A DNA stretch of 64,000 nucleotides, taken from assembly GCF_006538745.1 (NCBI RefSeq), contig NZ_BJLR01000013.1, forward strand, positions 204,422-268,421, given 5' to 3'. Shown one piece after another: positions 16,412 to 25,572 of this stretch. The notes below the pieces were generated by a model. That model saw nothing but the letters and a program-made list of their open reading frames with translations, was not told where the DNA came from and did not search any database. Within the stretch, counting starts at the first letter, position 1. Each line of letters starts with the position of its first letter. The translations under genes and the position numbers were made by a program. The stretch comes from Cellulomonas cellasea. Lineage in GTDB: Bacteria; Actinomycetota; Actinomycetes; Actinomycetales; Cellulomonadaceae.

Positions 16412-16699
16412 TCACAGCTCGCGGATGTGGAGCAGCGACCGCACGCCGAGCCGGCGCCGGACCGCGGGCTCGGTCAGGCCGTCGACCAGCACCGCCAGCC
16501 CGAGCCACGTCGCGTCCGCCTGCTCCACGAGGGCTCGTGCACCGAGGGCCTGGCCCCCGGTGGCCACCCAGTCGTCGACGAGGAGCACCCGGTCCGCGGA
16601 GCCGACGAGGTCCCGCCGGATGCCGAGGTCCAGCTGCTTGTCGTGGTGGTCCGGCGGGGTCCGGGCCTGCAGCCAGGCAGCTCCGCCCGCACGTCGTCG
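16412..16699 (-). pseudogene. Phosphoribosyltransferase remnant (C-terminal part)
   Basis: The last ~75 codons encode a convincing PRTase end: LGIRRDLVGSADRVLLVDDW, the PRPP-binding loop VLLVDDWVATGGQA, then LVEQADATWLGLAVLVDGLT. An open frame continues upstream to about 16816, but that part is Arg/Ser-rich and unrelated to PRTases. The N-terminal half of the usual ~180-residue enzyme is therefore missing. No displaced N-terminal half is seen in either neighbour. It is most likely a decaying fragment; a short active protein is improbable. Confidence 0.55.
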
Positions 16700-16871
16700 G
16701 GGGCTCGCGCGGGTGACCTGCTCACCGGAGGGAGTGTGGCCGACGCGCAGCCCGCGGGCACGGGTTTTCGCGGGTGATCCGGAGCAGCGCGCCCGGGCGC
16801 CGGTGACGGGGTTCACACCCCTGAGGGGCCGGTGCGCGGACGCCCCGCAGACCTCGGGGCGTTGTACCGGT

Positions 16872-18032
16872 GTGACGACACCGACCCCGTCCGCTCACCG
16901 CCCCGACGCCCCCGCCCGCACCGCCGCAGCGGCCCCGCCGGCGGCACCCGCCGCGACACCGACCCCGTCCCGCCCGCGCCCGCTGCTCGACGTCCGTCGG
17001 ATCTACGTCGAGCCCGAGGCCGCCGAGCTGCCCCGCGGGCGCGAGGTGCTCGCGCGCTGGCCCGACGCCGAGCGCGTCGAGGTCGCCTCGCACTGGAACA
17101 TCCCGGAGCTGCACGGCGACGAGGCCAACGTCGACCGCTGGGTGCGGATCAAGACCGAGGCGCTCGTCCTCGGGGTCAAGAAGTCGCTCGCCGCGAGGCC
17201 GAACGGGCGCTCGTCGGACTTCGTCGCGCCCTCGACCGCGAACGGCTGCGCGATGGCGTGCGCGTACTGCTACGTCCCCCGGCGCAAGGGCTACAGCAAC
17301 CCGATCACGGTGTTCGCGAACATCGACCGGATCACCGGGTACCTCGCGCGCCACGTCGCCCGGCAGGGCGTCAAGGCCGAGCCGAACCAGTGCGACCCGC
17401 AGGCGTGGGTCTACGACATCGGGGAGAACAGCGACTGCTCGGTCGACGCGACCGTCAGCGACAACGTGCGCGACCTCGTCGACCTGTTCCGCGGCCTGCC
17501 GACCGCGAAGGCGTCGTTCGCGACGAAGCACGTGAACCGCGACCTGCTCGACTGGGACCCGCGCGGCCGCACACGCGTGCGGTTCTCGCTCATGCCCGAC
17601 CGGGTCGCGCGCCTCGTCGACGTCCGGACCTCGCGGGTCGCCGAGCGGATCGCCGCGATCGACGACTTCGTCGAGGCCGGGTACGAGGTGCACCTCAACT
17701 TCAGCCCCGTGATCGTGCACGACGGCTGGCTCGCCGACTGGGCCGAGCTGCTCGACCAGGTCGAGGCCGGGATCGGCGCCAAGGCCAAGGCCCAGCTCGC
17801 GTGCGAGGTCATCATGCTCACGCACAACCAGGCGCTCCACGAGGTCAACCTCGGCTGGCACCCCAAGGCCGAGCAGGTGCTGTGGCGGCCGGACCTGCAG
17901 CAGCCCAAGCGCTCGGAGACGGGCGGCTGGAACGTGCGCTACCGCACGGGCGACAAGGGCCGGTACGTCGCGGCGCTCACGGACCTGATCGCCGAGCGGC
18001 TCCCGTCGTGCCGGGTGCGGTACGCGTTCTGA
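16872..18032 (+). CDS. Spore-photoproduct-lyase-like radical SAM protein
   Basis: A 386-residue protein of the SPL family. After a Pro/Ala/Thr-rich start the core begins at LLDVRRIYVEPEAAEL. The radical-SAM cluster motif is Cys126-x3-Cys130-x2-Cys133 (in NGCAMACAYC), with DIGENSDCSVDA and PKRSETGGWNVRYR further on. Bacillus SplB repairs spore photoproduct in DNA. Actinobacterial relatives occur in species that do not make endospores and may repair other thymine lesions or act elsewhere. Start: GTG at 16872; no gene partner is evident. Confidence 0.88.
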   Translation: MTTPTPSAHRPDAPARTAAAAPPAAPAATPTPSRPRPLLDVRRIYVEPEAAELPRGREVLARWPDAERVEVASHWNIPELHGDEANVDRWVRIKTEALVLGVKKSLAARPNGRSSDFVAPSTANGCAMACAYCYVPRRKGYSNPITVFANIDRITGYLARHVARQGVKAEPNQCDPQAWVYDIGENSDCSVDATVSDNVRDLVDLFRGLPTAKASFATKHVNRDLLDWDPRGRTRVRFSLMPDRVARLVDVRTSRVAERIAAIDDFVEAGYEVHLNFSPVIVHDGWLADWAELLDQVEAGIGAKAKAQLACEVIMLTHNQALHEVNLGWHPKAEQVLWRPDLQQPKRSETGGWNVRYRTGDKGRYVAALTDLIAERLPSCRVRYAF

Positions 18033-18075
18033 CCCACCCTCCGCGAATCCCGTATCAGCGGCTCGCGACGCACGT

Positions 18076-18105
18076 CCTCCTCCCGTCAGCACGACCGGGA
18101 GGAGG
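18076..18105 (+). promoter_or_regulatory. Hairpin that buries the ribosome site of the 18115 gene
   Basis: CCTCCTCCCG (18076-18085) and CGGGAGGAGG (18096-18105) are perfect 10-bp arms with a 10-nt loop. The right arm is the ribosome binding site of the ATG at 18115. The stem could end transcription of the radical SAM gene, or mask the ribosome site until it is melted or bound. Confidence 0.6.
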
Positions 18106-18114
18106 GGCACGACC

Positions 18115-18714
18115 ATGACCCAGCCCAGCGACAGGCGCCGACCACCCCCGCCGGCGTACCCGCCCGGCCCGGGGATCCGCGACCAGTCGGCCGGCTACAT
18201 CCTCAACGCCGACCGCGACGCCTACCTGGACCAGAGCTACCGCCAGTACGTCCACACCGTCGTGCAGCAGCGCCGCAGCTTCCTGCGCGACGTGGCCGCC
18301 ACCCGGACGCGCGCCCGCGGGCTCGTGGGCGTCGGCTTCACGATGTTCCTCGTCGGCTTCGGCGCGTTCGCCTACGGGATCCTCCGCTTCCTGGCCGACG
18401 GCGCGCAGGCCCTGGAGCAGGTGTCCTCGGGCCCGACGACGTACCCGGACCTGACGACGTTCACGGACCTGACGACGCTCCCCGACACGACGTTCCCCGA
18501 CATGACGTCGCCGTTCGGCCCACCGGTCCTCGGCGTGCCGCTCGGCCTGCTCGGCTGGGGGCTCGCGGCGCTCGGCGTGCTCGTGATGATCGTCGGGGGC
18601 GTGCTGCACGTCGTCGCGACGGCCAAGCGGCACCGGGTCGACCGCGAGCACCCGGAGCCGCCGCCGGTGCGGCCGCCGTGGTGGGACGAGACGTCCGCGT
18701 GGGGAGGCCGCTGA
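18115..18714 (+). CDS. Unknown membrane protein with NADRDAYL motif
   Basis: A 199-residue protein: Pro-rich start, then GYILNADRDAYLDQSYRQYV, a basic amphipathic helix (RRSFLRDVAATRTRARG), a membrane helix (about 63-83), a Thr/Asp/Pro-rich outside loop (TYPDLT, TFTDLT, TLPDTT, FPDMT) built from an 18-bp DNA repeat, a second membrane helix (about 140-165) and a charged, Pro-rich tail. No family is recognised. The downstream gene starts one base after its stop and shares the NADRDxYL motif, so the two probably act together. Its ribosome site lies in a hairpin. Confidence 0.7.
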   Translation: MTQPSDRRRPPPPAYPPGPGIRDQSAGYILNADRDAYLDQSYRQYVHTVVQQRRSFLRDVAATRTRARGLVGVGFTMFLVGFGAFAYGILRFLADGAQALEQVSSGPTTYPDLTTFTDLTTLPDTTFPDMTSPFGPPVLGVPLGLLGWGLAALGVLVMIVGGVLHVVATAKRHRVDREHPEPPPVRPPWWDETSAWGGR

Positions 18715-18715
18715 C

Positions 18716-19081
18716 ATGGTGAACGTGCGCGACCAGAAGGCCAAGGTCATCATCAACGCCGACCGCGACGTCTACCTGCAGGGCTCCCCGGACCCGCGGC
18801 GCGCCGCGAGCGAGCTGCGTGCGGCGGTGACGGGCCTCGCGCTCGACCCCGCGACGTCCGCAGCCGTGCGGGCCGACGTCGACGAGATCGAGGACGGCCT
18901 CGCGCCCGGCGCCCCGGACCCGCAGCGCGTCGCCCGGGCGACCGAGCGGCTCACCGGGACGCTCGAGCGCGCCGGTGCGCTCGCGACCGCCGGCGCGGCG
19001 CTCGTGACGCCGCTGCGCACGATCGGCGGGTGGCTCGGGTCGGTCGGGGAGTCCGTGCTGCGGATGCTGCCGGGGGCGTGA
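18716..19081 (+). CDS. Unknown small helical protein with NADRDVYL motif
   Basis: A 121-residue protein, one base after the preceding stop. It opens with a short strand segment, KVIINADRDVYLQG, matching ILNADRDAYLDQ in its neighbour. The rest is a helical bundle (RRAASELRAAVTGLALDP, ADVDEIEDGLA, RATERLTGTLERAGALATAG) ending in a hydrophobic amphipathic segment (LRTIGGWLGSVGESVLRMLP). The strand-plus-helices layout is reminiscent of small adaptor domains in actinobacterial signalling or conflict proteins, but this is inference only. No catalytic motif is visible. Confidence 0.7.
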   Translation: MVNVRDQKAKVIINADRDVYLQGSPDPRRAASELRAAVTGLALDPATSAAVRADVDEIEDGLAPGAPDPQRVARATERLTGTLERAGALATAGAALVTPLRTIGGWLGSVGESVLRMLPGA

Positions 19082-19211
19082 GCCGGCGGCGCCGGGGTCG
19101 CGGCGACGACGCCCGAGCGGCACCACACGCCGGACGTGCGACCGCGGGCCCGCGCCACGAGGGCGTCGGGCCGGCGGCCGCACGTCTGGCCCGCTCAGGT
19201 GCGGCGGGGCG

Positions 19212-20774
19212 TCAGCCGGCCGTGCACGTCACCGGACCGGTCGGCGCCGCGCCCGTGCCGATGAAGCCGAAGCTCGTCGACGCACCCGCGCCGAGCGCGC
19301 CGTTCCAGCCCGCGTTCCGCGCGGTCACGGTGCCGCCCGACGTCGTGAGGTCGCTCGACCAGGAGGTCGCGACCGAGCCGCCCGACGGCAGCGCGAACGT
19401 CGTCCCCCACCGGCTGATCACGGCGCGACCGGCCGTGACCTGCACCGACGCCTGGTATCCGCCGGGCCACGCCGAGCCGACCGTGAGGGTCGCGGTGCAC
19501 CCGCCGGGTGCGGTGGTCGGAGTCGGGGTGGGCGTGGGCGTGACCGACGGGGTGGGCGTGGGGGTCGGCGTCGGCGTGGGCGTGGGCGTGACCGACGGGG
19601 TGGGCGTGGGGGTCGGCGTCGGCGTGGGCGTGGGCGTGGGCGTGGGCGTGGGGCCGCCGCCGAGCGGGAGCGTGCCGAGGAACGTCGTCAGCTCCCGCGC
19701 GATCACCCGGTGGTCGGCGAGCGAAGGGTGCCAGTGGCAGCCGAGGTAGTCGAGGCCCTGGGCGCCGTAGAACCAGCGGCGCACCCGGTCGTCCCCGCGC
19801 GCGTTGCGCTCGCGGACGACCTGCTCGGTGAGCTCGGCCTGCGCGCTGCCGCCCGACGGGGTCGCGCTCACGACGAGGAACGTGTCGGGGCCGTACGCCG
19901 CCCGCAGCTTGTCGAGGAAGCCGTGGTACGCGGTGACGTACGCGGTGCGCAGCGACTCGGTGGTCCACTGCTCGCCCGAGCCGACGGGCGTCGAGAAGTC
20001 GTTGATGCCGAGCCCGATCACGACGGCCTCGGGCGTCCAGCCGGCGGGCCGGTCCCACACGTCGCCCCCCGTGGCCAGGAGCGCGCGGTCGGCGTACGTG
20101 CGGTAGCTCGTGCCGGCCTCGCCGCCGCCGTAGTTGCGGACCATCCCGCGGCCCGAGAACGCGTTGAGCTGGTAGTCGGCGCCGAGCCCGCGTGCGGCGA
20201 TCGCCCCGAAGCTGAGGTCGGCGTTGGTCGTCCGGTTGACCTGGTCGCCGGTGCACTCGCGGGTGGTCGACTCGTTGCCGTAGCCCGCGGTGTAGGAGTC
20301 GCCGAGGAACTCGAGCTGCAGCTCGCGGTCGCCCGGCGCCGTCAGGACCTGGCCGCCGGGTGCGGCGACGAAGCCGCCGAACGTGCTCGTCGCCCACGGG
20401 CTCTCGCTGCGCTTCACGACCCGCACGGTGTGCGTGCCGTCCGTGAGCCCCTCGATCCAGCGGGTCCCGGTGACCGGCGCCCGGAGCGTCTGGACGGTGC
20501 GCCCGTCGATCGCGACGTCGTAGTCGGCGGCCGGGTCGTCGAGCACGATCCCGACGCCGGTGCCGCGGAAGCGGCCCTCGAGGTAGACGCCGGGCCAGCT
20601 GAACGCCAGCGCGCCGTCGCGGGGCGTGACCCGGCCGGCGGTGTGGGTGGTCGTCCGGACGTCGGGCGACGGCGCGACGGTCGGGGCGGCGACGGCCGAC
20701 CCGGGGAGCAGCGCGGCCGTGCCCCACAGGGCCAGCAGGGCCGTCAGCGCGACGGTGGCACGTGCAGGGCGCAC
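19212..20774 (-). CDS. CE2-like SGNH carbohydrate esterase with CBM2
   Basis: A 520-residue secreted enzyme. Signal peptide (about 1-28), then a jelly-roll domain ([20 protein letters not shown]) and an SGNH hydrolase domain with the nucleophile Ser160 in [20 protein letters not shown] (GxND) and CHWHPS (catalytic His). This two-domain order is that of CE2 acetyl-xylan or cellulose-associated deacetylases. A long Pro-Thr linker leads to a C-terminal CBM2 (about 420-520). It would deacetylate hemicellulose at the cellulose surface. Start: GTG at 20774 behind GAGAGGAG. A LacI-type site at 20886-20896 matches one at the LPMO gene. Confidence 0.9.
   Translation of the reverse strand: MRPARATVALTALLALWGTAALLPGSAVAAPTVAPSPDVRTTTHTAGRVTPRDGALAFSWPGVYLEGRFRGTGVGIVLDDPAADYDVAIDGRTVQTLRAPVTGTRWIEGLTDGTHTVRVVKRSESPWATSTFGGFVAAPGGQVLTAPGDRELQLEFLGDSYTAGYGNESTTRECTGDQVNRTTNADLSFGAIAARGLGADYQLNAFSGRGMVRNYGGGEAGTSYRTYADRALLATGGDVWDRPAGWTPEAVVIGLGINDFSTPVGSGEQWTTESLRTAYVTAYHGFLDKLRAAYGPDTFLVVSATPSGGSAQAELTEQVVRERNARGDDRVRRWFYGAQGLDYLGCHWHPSLADHRVIARELTTFLGTLPLGGGPTPTPTPTPTPTPTPTPTPSVTPTPTPTPTPTPTPSVTPTPTPTPTTAPGGCTATLTVGSAWPGGYQASVQVTAGRAVISRWGTTFALPSGGSVATSWSSDLTTSGGTVTARNAGWNGALGAGASTSFGFIGTGAAPTGPVTCTAG
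19517..19655 (-). repeat. Pro-Thr linker coding repeats in the CE2 gene
   Basis: Repeated GGCGTGGGCGTGGGCGTG-type units, including two copies of a longer block with GTGACCGACGGGGTGGGCGT, encode (PT)n linker segments broken by PSVTPT. Such tracts are prone to slippage, so linker length may differ between strains. Confidence 0.85.
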
Positions 20775-20885
20775 GTCGTCTCCTCTCGGCGCGCGGAGGG
20801 CAGCCCGCGCGCGGCTCGTGATCCGGGCGCCGGTGCGCCGCTCGGGGTTCCCTTCGTACCTGGTCAGGGGGCTGCCGCGTACATG

Positions 20886-20896
20886 CGAAGCGTTTC
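20886..20896. promoter_or_regulatory. LacI-type operator candidate upstream of the CE2 gene
   Basis: CGAAGCGTTTC is identical, on the opposite strand, to the site at 5440-5450 before the LPMO gene. It lies 112-122 bp upstream of the CE2 start, in the divergent gap shared with the SRPBCC gene at 20981. Confidence 0.5.
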
Positions 20897-20980
20897 GATG
20901 ATCGAGTCGGGACGCCGTCGCCGGCACCCGGTCCTCGCGGGGCGTCGACGCGCGTGGGTGCCCAGGGGCACGATCGGCGC

Positions 20981-21382
20981 ATGACGGAGTCCCGGCACCT
21001 CAGCGTGCACATCGACCGGTCCGTGCCCGACGTCTACGCGTTCGTCTCCGACCCGGCGAACCTGCCCCGGTGGGCGCCCGGCCTGGGCGGGGACGTCGTC
21101 GAGGAGGACGGCCGGTGGTTCGTCGAGACGCCCGGCGGGCGCGCGCAGATCACGTTCACGCCGCCCAACGACCTCGGGGTCCTCGACCACGACGTCGTGA
21201 CGCCCTCCGGGGAGATCGTGCACGTCCCGCTGCGGGCGCTCGCGGACGGCGACGGCTGCGAGGTCGTCTTCACCGTCCGCCGGTCGCCGGTCATGTCCGA
21301 CGCGGACCTCGAGCGCGACGTGGCGGCGGTGCGCCAGGACCTCGAGCAGCTCCGGCAGGTCCTCGAGGGCGCGCGGGACTGA
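20981..21382 (+). CDS. SRPBCC-family protein (polyketide-cyclase-like)
   Basis: A 133-residue single-domain protein: [25 protein letters not shown] at the start, [20 protein letters not shown] in the middle and a long C-terminal helix ([20 protein letters not shown]). This is the START-type ligand-binding fold. The role is unknown. The ATG at 20981 is the first that leaves the family start intact. It is transcribed divergently from the CE2-like esterase, but a functional link is not evident. Confidence 0.8.
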   Translation: MTESRHLSVHIDRSVPDVYAFVSDPANLPRWAPGLGGDVVEEDGRWFVETPGGRAQITFTPPNDLGVLDHDVVTPSGEIVHVPLRALADGDGCEVVFTVRRSPVMSDADLERDVAAVRQDLEQLRQVLEGARD

Positions 21383-21534
21383 CCTGCGGCTGCTGCTCCG
21401 TCAGGCGCGGACCGTGGACGTCGCCGACGTCGGTGGCGTGCTGGCAGGTGTCGGTCAGCTCCACGGCCGCCCGCGCGGCGCCGGTATCTGCCCGGTCCCC
21501 GGGTGGTCCTCCTGCTCGACCCCAGGAGGCCCCC

Positions 21535-22452
21535 GTGCCCGACGACCCCGTCCGCCTCGTCCTCGACCGCCCCGACGACGCCCACCACGCAGCCGCGCTG
21601 CTCGCCGCGGGGCTGCCCGTCGCGCACGGCTTCGGGGGGATCTACGCGCTGACCGCACGCGGTGACGCGGTCCGCCGGCTCAACGCGCTCAAGGGCCGTC
21701 CGCCCGGCCAGACCGGCAGCGTCACCGCGCCGACCGGGCGCGTCCTCGACGCGTTCGACCTCGCGGCGCTGCCGGCATCCGTGCCCGCGGCCCTGGTGCG
21801 CGAGCTCGTCGACGCGTTCGGGGCGCTCGGCCCGTTCGGGTTCCGCGGGCCCGCCGCGGCGCACGTCCCCGCGGGGCTGACCGCGCCGGACCGCGGGACG
21901 ACGACGACCCAGGTGATCGTGCCGGGCGACGCGTGCCCGTCGCAGGTGTTCCTCGCGGCCGCCGACGCCGCGGTCGGCGGGGCACCGCTGGTCGTCACGT
22001 CGGCCAACCGGTCGCACCACGTCACCGGCGCGCCGGACGCACCCGCGCACTGGCGCGGGGACGGGCTGCGCGCCGAGCTGGGCGGGCCGGACGGGTCCGG
22101 GCTCGTCGTCCTCGAGCACGCGGACGACGCGGCCGCACGGGCCCGGTTCCCGCGGCACGTGCCCGTGTCGACCACGATCCTCGCGCTGCACCGCGCCGAG
22201 CGGTCGCACGGCCGGCTGCACCTCGTGCTCGAGCGTCACGGCTCCCTGCACGCCGACGACGTCGCGGCCGTGCTCCGCGGTCTCGGTCTCGGGCTGGTCC
22301 TGGGTCCGCGCGCCGCGACCCGGCTCACTCCCCGGGTGTACGACGACGCGCGGGCGCCCCGGCCCTCGGCCGCCACGCTCGCGTCGGTCCCCGCCGCGTC
22401 CGTGGGCGCCCCCGGCGGCGTCCGTCATGGGCGCTCCGCCGCCGTCCGCTGA
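21535..22452 (+). CDS. Sua5/YciO/YrdC-like protein
   Basis: A 305-residue protein. The start GTG at 21535 follows AGGAGG closely. The YrdC fold is suggested by AALLAAGLPVAHGFGGIYALTARGDAVRRLNALKGRPPGQ (the KGRPxxQ corner) and by GAPLVVTSANRS. Genuine Sua5/TsaC proteins make threonylcarbamoyl-AMP for tRNA t6A. This one lacks a clear full set of their motifs, and an essential housekeeping copy is expected elsewhere, so it is probably a divergent paralogue. The C-terminal 60 residues are Ala/Arg-rich and unstructured. Confidence 0.65.
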   Translation: MPDDPVRLVLDRPDDAHHAAALLAAGLPVAHGFGGIYALTARGDAVRRLNALKGRPPGQTGSVTAPTGRVLDAFDLAALPASVPAALVRELVDAFGALGPFGFRGPAAAHVPAGLTAPDRGTTTTQVIVPGDACPSQVFLAAADAAVGGAPLVVTSANRSHHVTGAPDAPAHWRGDGLRAELGGPDGSGLVVLEHADDAAARARFPRHVPVSTTILALHRAERSHGRLHLVLERHGSLHADDVAAVLRGLGLGLVLGPRAATRLTPRVYDDARAPRPSAATLASVPAASVGAPGGVRHGRSAAVR

Positions 22453-22544
22453 CCCTCGCACGCGGCCGCACAGCCGCTCCCGAGGTACTCCGGAGGGGTG
22501 CTCCGCGGCCCGGCGCGAACTTGGTCACGTGCCCGACTTGTCCC

Positions 22545-22573
22545 TTGACGTTAGCCCGAACGGGTGAACTACT
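22545..22573 (+). promoter_or_regulatory. Promoter region of the GH3-PA14 gene with a GTTAnCCCGAACGGG-like site
   Basis: TTGACG (22545-22550) is a good -35 element; ACTACT (22568-22573) at 17-bp spacing is a weak -10. Between them GTTAGCCCGAACGGGT (22550-22565) contains the palindromic core CCCGAACGGG. It matches the consensus of the tandem repeats at 63042-63142, so a repressor could sit directly on this promoter. Confidence 0.45.
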
Positions 22574-22651
22574 GGACCGGGCCGCGGGGTCCCACGCAAC
22601 GGGGCAACGGAGCCCCGACGCTCCCGCGGCGGCACCCGAGGGAGTGTGTCC

Positions 22652-25402
22652 ATGCCACCTGCACGAGTCAGTTCCGCGCGCCTGCGCGTCGTCGTCACCC
22701 TGTCCGCGGCGGCCCTCGTCGTCTCCGCCGGAGCCGCGTCCGCGGCCACCCCCGACCTCGACCGCGAGGCCGCAACCGCCGAGCGGCTCCAGCCGCAGTC
22801 GTTCCCCACGACGTGGTGGTGGGACGAGTCCGAGGAGGACACCGAGCGGGCCCGTGACCTGCTGCGTCAGATGACCTTGGACGAGAAGGTCAACATGATG
22901 CACGGCGAGCTGAACAACTACTACGGGTTCTACAACGGCCCGATCGAGCGCCTCGGCATCCCGGCGCTCACCATGGCCGACGGCCCCGCCGGCGTGCGGA
23001 TCGCCAACCCGGACGTGAACGACCAGGAGGCCACCCAGCTCCCCGCGCCGATCGCGCTCGCGGCGACGTGGGACCGGGACCTCGCGCAGCAGTACGGCGA
23101 CGTCGAGGGCGACGAGGCGTTCCGCACGGGGCACAACGTGCTGCTCTCGCCCGCGGTCGACATCGCGCGCGTCGCACAGGCCGGGCGGGCGTTCGAGGCG
23201 CTCGGGGAGGACCCGCTGCTGTCCGGGACCATGGGCGCGGGGGTCATCCGGGGCATCCAGTCCCACCCGGTCGTCGCGGACATCAAGCACTACAACGTCT
23301 ACACGCAGGAGACGAACCGCCTGTCCGGCGGCAACGCGGTCGTCGAGGAGCGCGCGCTCCAGGAGATCTACACGCGGCCGTTCGCGATCGGCATCGAGCA
23401 GGGCCGCCCCGGCTCGGCGATGTGCGCGTTCAACAAGGTCAACGGCGTGTGGGCGTGCGAGAGCGACGAGCTGCTCAACCAGATCCTCAAGGAGCAGCTC
23501 GACTTCCAGGGCTGGGTCATGAGCGACTACGGCGCCACCCACAGCACCGTGCAGGCGGCGAACGCGGGCCTCGACCAGGAGATGCCGGGCAACACGACCC
23601 CCGACGTCGGACCCGGGACCTGCTACTTCTGCGGTCCGCTGCTCGACGCGGTGCGCTCCGGGCAGGTCCCCGAGTCGCGCGTGGACGACGCGGTGCTGCG
23701 CATCCTGCGGCCGATGTTCGGCCTGGGGCTGTTCGACCACCCGCCGGTGATCGAGCCGCTGCCCGAGGCGGAGCACGGCGCGTTCGCCCGGCTCGTCGCC
23801 GAGCGCGCGATGGTGCTGCTCAAGAACGACGGCGGCGCGCTGCCGCTGACCGACTCGGTCGGCTCCATCGCGGTGATCGGGGCGGACGCCGACTCGGTCG
23901 TCGCCGGTGGGGGCAGCTCGCTCGTGAAGCCCACCTACACGGTCAGCCCGCTGCAGGGCATCCAGGACCGCGTCGCCGCCGGGGTCGACGTGCGGCACGT
24001 CGCGGGCGCCGACCCCGTCACGTCCGCGTCGCTCATCCCGGGCCCCGACCCGATCCCGTCGGACTTCCTCACGTCCGCGCTCGGCGACGGCGCCGGCCTG
24101 CGCGCCGAGTACTTCTCCACGCAGGACTTCTCCGGCGAGACCATCGCAGACCGCACCGACCCGTACGCCGCGATCAACGCCGGGTTCTTCCTGTTCGAGG
24201 GCTTCAACTCGCAGTCCCCGGACTTCCCGGTGCAGACCCGCGACATGGGGGCCTCGATCCGGTGGACGGGTGAGCTCACGGCGCCGACGACCGGGACGTA
24301 CGAGCTCGCGGTCACCACCACCGGCAGCGCCGTGGTCTACCTCGACGACGTGGCGGTCCTCACCGCGACCCCGTCAGGCTCCTCGGCGCCGACGACCACG
24401 ACGGCCGCGGTCGACCTCGAGGCGGGTGTCGCACGCGACCTCCGCGTCGAGTTCGTCAACAACGGCCCCGGCGGGACCGACGCCGGTGCGGTCTTCCAGC
24501 TCGGGTGGACGACGCCCGAGGGGGTCGTCGCACCGCAGGCGCTCGAGGCGGCGGCGCTCGCCCGCAGCTCGCAGGCGGCGGTCGTCGTCGTGCGCGACTA
24601 CTCGAGCGAGGGCGGCGACAAGCCGGACCTCGACCTGCCCAACGGCCAGGTCGAGCTCATCCGCCAGGTCGCCGCGGCGAACCCGCGCACGGTCGTGGTG
24701 CTCGCGACCGGGGGTGCCGTCCAGACGTCCGACTGGGAGGACGGCGTGCCGGCGATCGTGCACTCGTGGTTCGGCGGCCAGGAGCAGGGCAACGCCCTCG
24801 CGGGCATCCTGTTCGGCGACGTCAACCCGTCCGGGAAGCTGCCGGTCACGATGCCCGTGGACGAGGAGAGCACGCCGGTCAGCGCGCCCGAGCAGTTCCC
24901 GGGCGACGGGCTCGACCAGCAGTTCTCCGAGGGCATCTACGTCGGCTACCGCGGCTACGAGGAGTTCGACATCGAGCCGCAGTACCCGTTCGGCCACGGC
25001 CTGTCCTACACGACGTTCGACTACCGCAACCTGCGCACGAGCATCAACGCGGGCGGCGGGCAGGACGGGGACGGCGCGCAGCTGCGGGTGCGCGTCGCGG
25101 TCCGCAACACCGGGACCGTCGCGGGCACCGAGACCGTGCAGGTCTACGTCGGCAACCTGCCGACCCGCCGGGTCGAGAGCTCCCCGAAGGTGCTCGCGGG
25201 CTGGGAGACCGTGACCCTGCAGCCGGGGGAGCGGCGCCAGGTCACCGTGACGCTGAGCCCGGAGTCGGTGTCGTACTGGGACGTCGACCGTGACCGGTGG
25301 CAGACGCCGCGCGGCACGATCCCGGTCTACGTCGGCTCGTCGTCGACGGACGTCCGGCTGACCGGCTCGCTGCGGATCGGGGGCAGCGCGCTGCTGCCGT
25401 GA
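22652..25402 (+). CDS. Secreted GH3 beta-glucosidase with inserted PA14 domain
   Basis: A 916-residue secreted enzyme. Signal peptide about 1-32. The GH3 barrel starts with LLRQMTLDEKVNMMHGE; Lys212-His213 (KHYNVY) binds sugar and Asp292 in VMSDYGATHS is the nucleophile. The GH3 sandwich domain is interrupted by a PA14 domain (about 483-600, LRAEYFSTQDFSGE to AVVYLDDVAV), and the protein ends with a fibronectin-like domain (about 810-905, VRNTGTVAGTETVQVYV). PA14 insertion usually shapes the active-site entrance. It should hydrolyse beta-glucosides such as cellobiose outside the cell. The ATG at 22652 follows GAGGGAG; the GTG at 22646 is too close. Confidence 0.92.
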   Translation: MPPARVSSARLRVVVTLSAAALVVSAGAASAATPDLDREAATAERLQPQSFPTTWWWDESEEDTERARDLLRQMTLDEKVNMMHGELNNYYGFYNGPIERLGIPALTMADGPAGVRIANPDVNDQEATQLPAPIALAATWDRDLAQQYGDVEGDEAFRTGHNVLLSPAVDIARVAQAGRAFEALGEDPLLSGTMGAGVIRGIQSHPVVADIKHYNVYTQETNRLSGGNAVVEERALQEIYTRPFAIGIEQGRPGSAMCAFNKVNGVWACESDELLNQILKEQLDFQGWVMSDYGATHSTVQAANAGLDQEMPGNTTPDVGPGTCYFCGPLLDAVRSGQVPESRVDDAVLRILRPMFGLGLFDHPPVIEPLPEAEHGAFARLVAERAMVLLKNDGGALPLTDSVGSIAVIGADADSVVAGGGSSLVKPTYTVSPLQGIQDRVAAGVDVRHVAGADPVTSASLIPGPDPIPSDFLTSALGDGAGLRAEYFSTQDFSGETIADRTDPYAAINAGFFLFEGFNSQSPDFPVQTRDMGASIRWTGELTAPTTGTYELAVTTTGSAVVYLDDVAVLTATPSGSSAPTTTTAAVDLEAGVARDLRVEFVNNGPGGTDAGAVFQLGWTTPEGVVAPQALEAAALARSSQAAVVVVRDYSSEGGDKPDLDLPNGQVELIRQVAAANPRTVVVLATGGAVQTSDWEDGVPAIVHSWFGGQEQGNALAGILFGDVNPSGKLPVTMPVDEESTPVSAPEQFPGDGLDQQFSEGIYVGYRGYEEFDIEPQYPFGHGLSYTTFDYRNLRTSINAGGGQDGDGAQLRVRVAVRNTGTVAGTETVQVYVGNLPTRRVESSPKVLAGWETVTLQPGERRQVTVTLSPESVSYWDVDRDRWQTPRGTIPVYVGSSSTDVRLTGSLRIGGSALLP

Positions 25403-25572
25403 GCCAGGCCGTCGAGGGGCGGTCGTCGCACGTCGCGGCGGCCGCCCTCGGCGCGCGCCGGGCCGTCCTGCACCCCGGAACGCGTCCCGCACGTCCTGCC
25501 GCAGGTGAGAGCCTGTGCGGGCGGGACCGCCGGCGCACCGACGCGCCGGGCTGCCGCGCCGGAGGGGGAGCC

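Noticed and set aside
22652..25402. GH3 acid/base or sugar-binding residue lost (KHY instead of KHF)
   Set aside because: KHY followed by QETNR is normal in this GH3 subgroup, and the nucleophile Asp292 is present.
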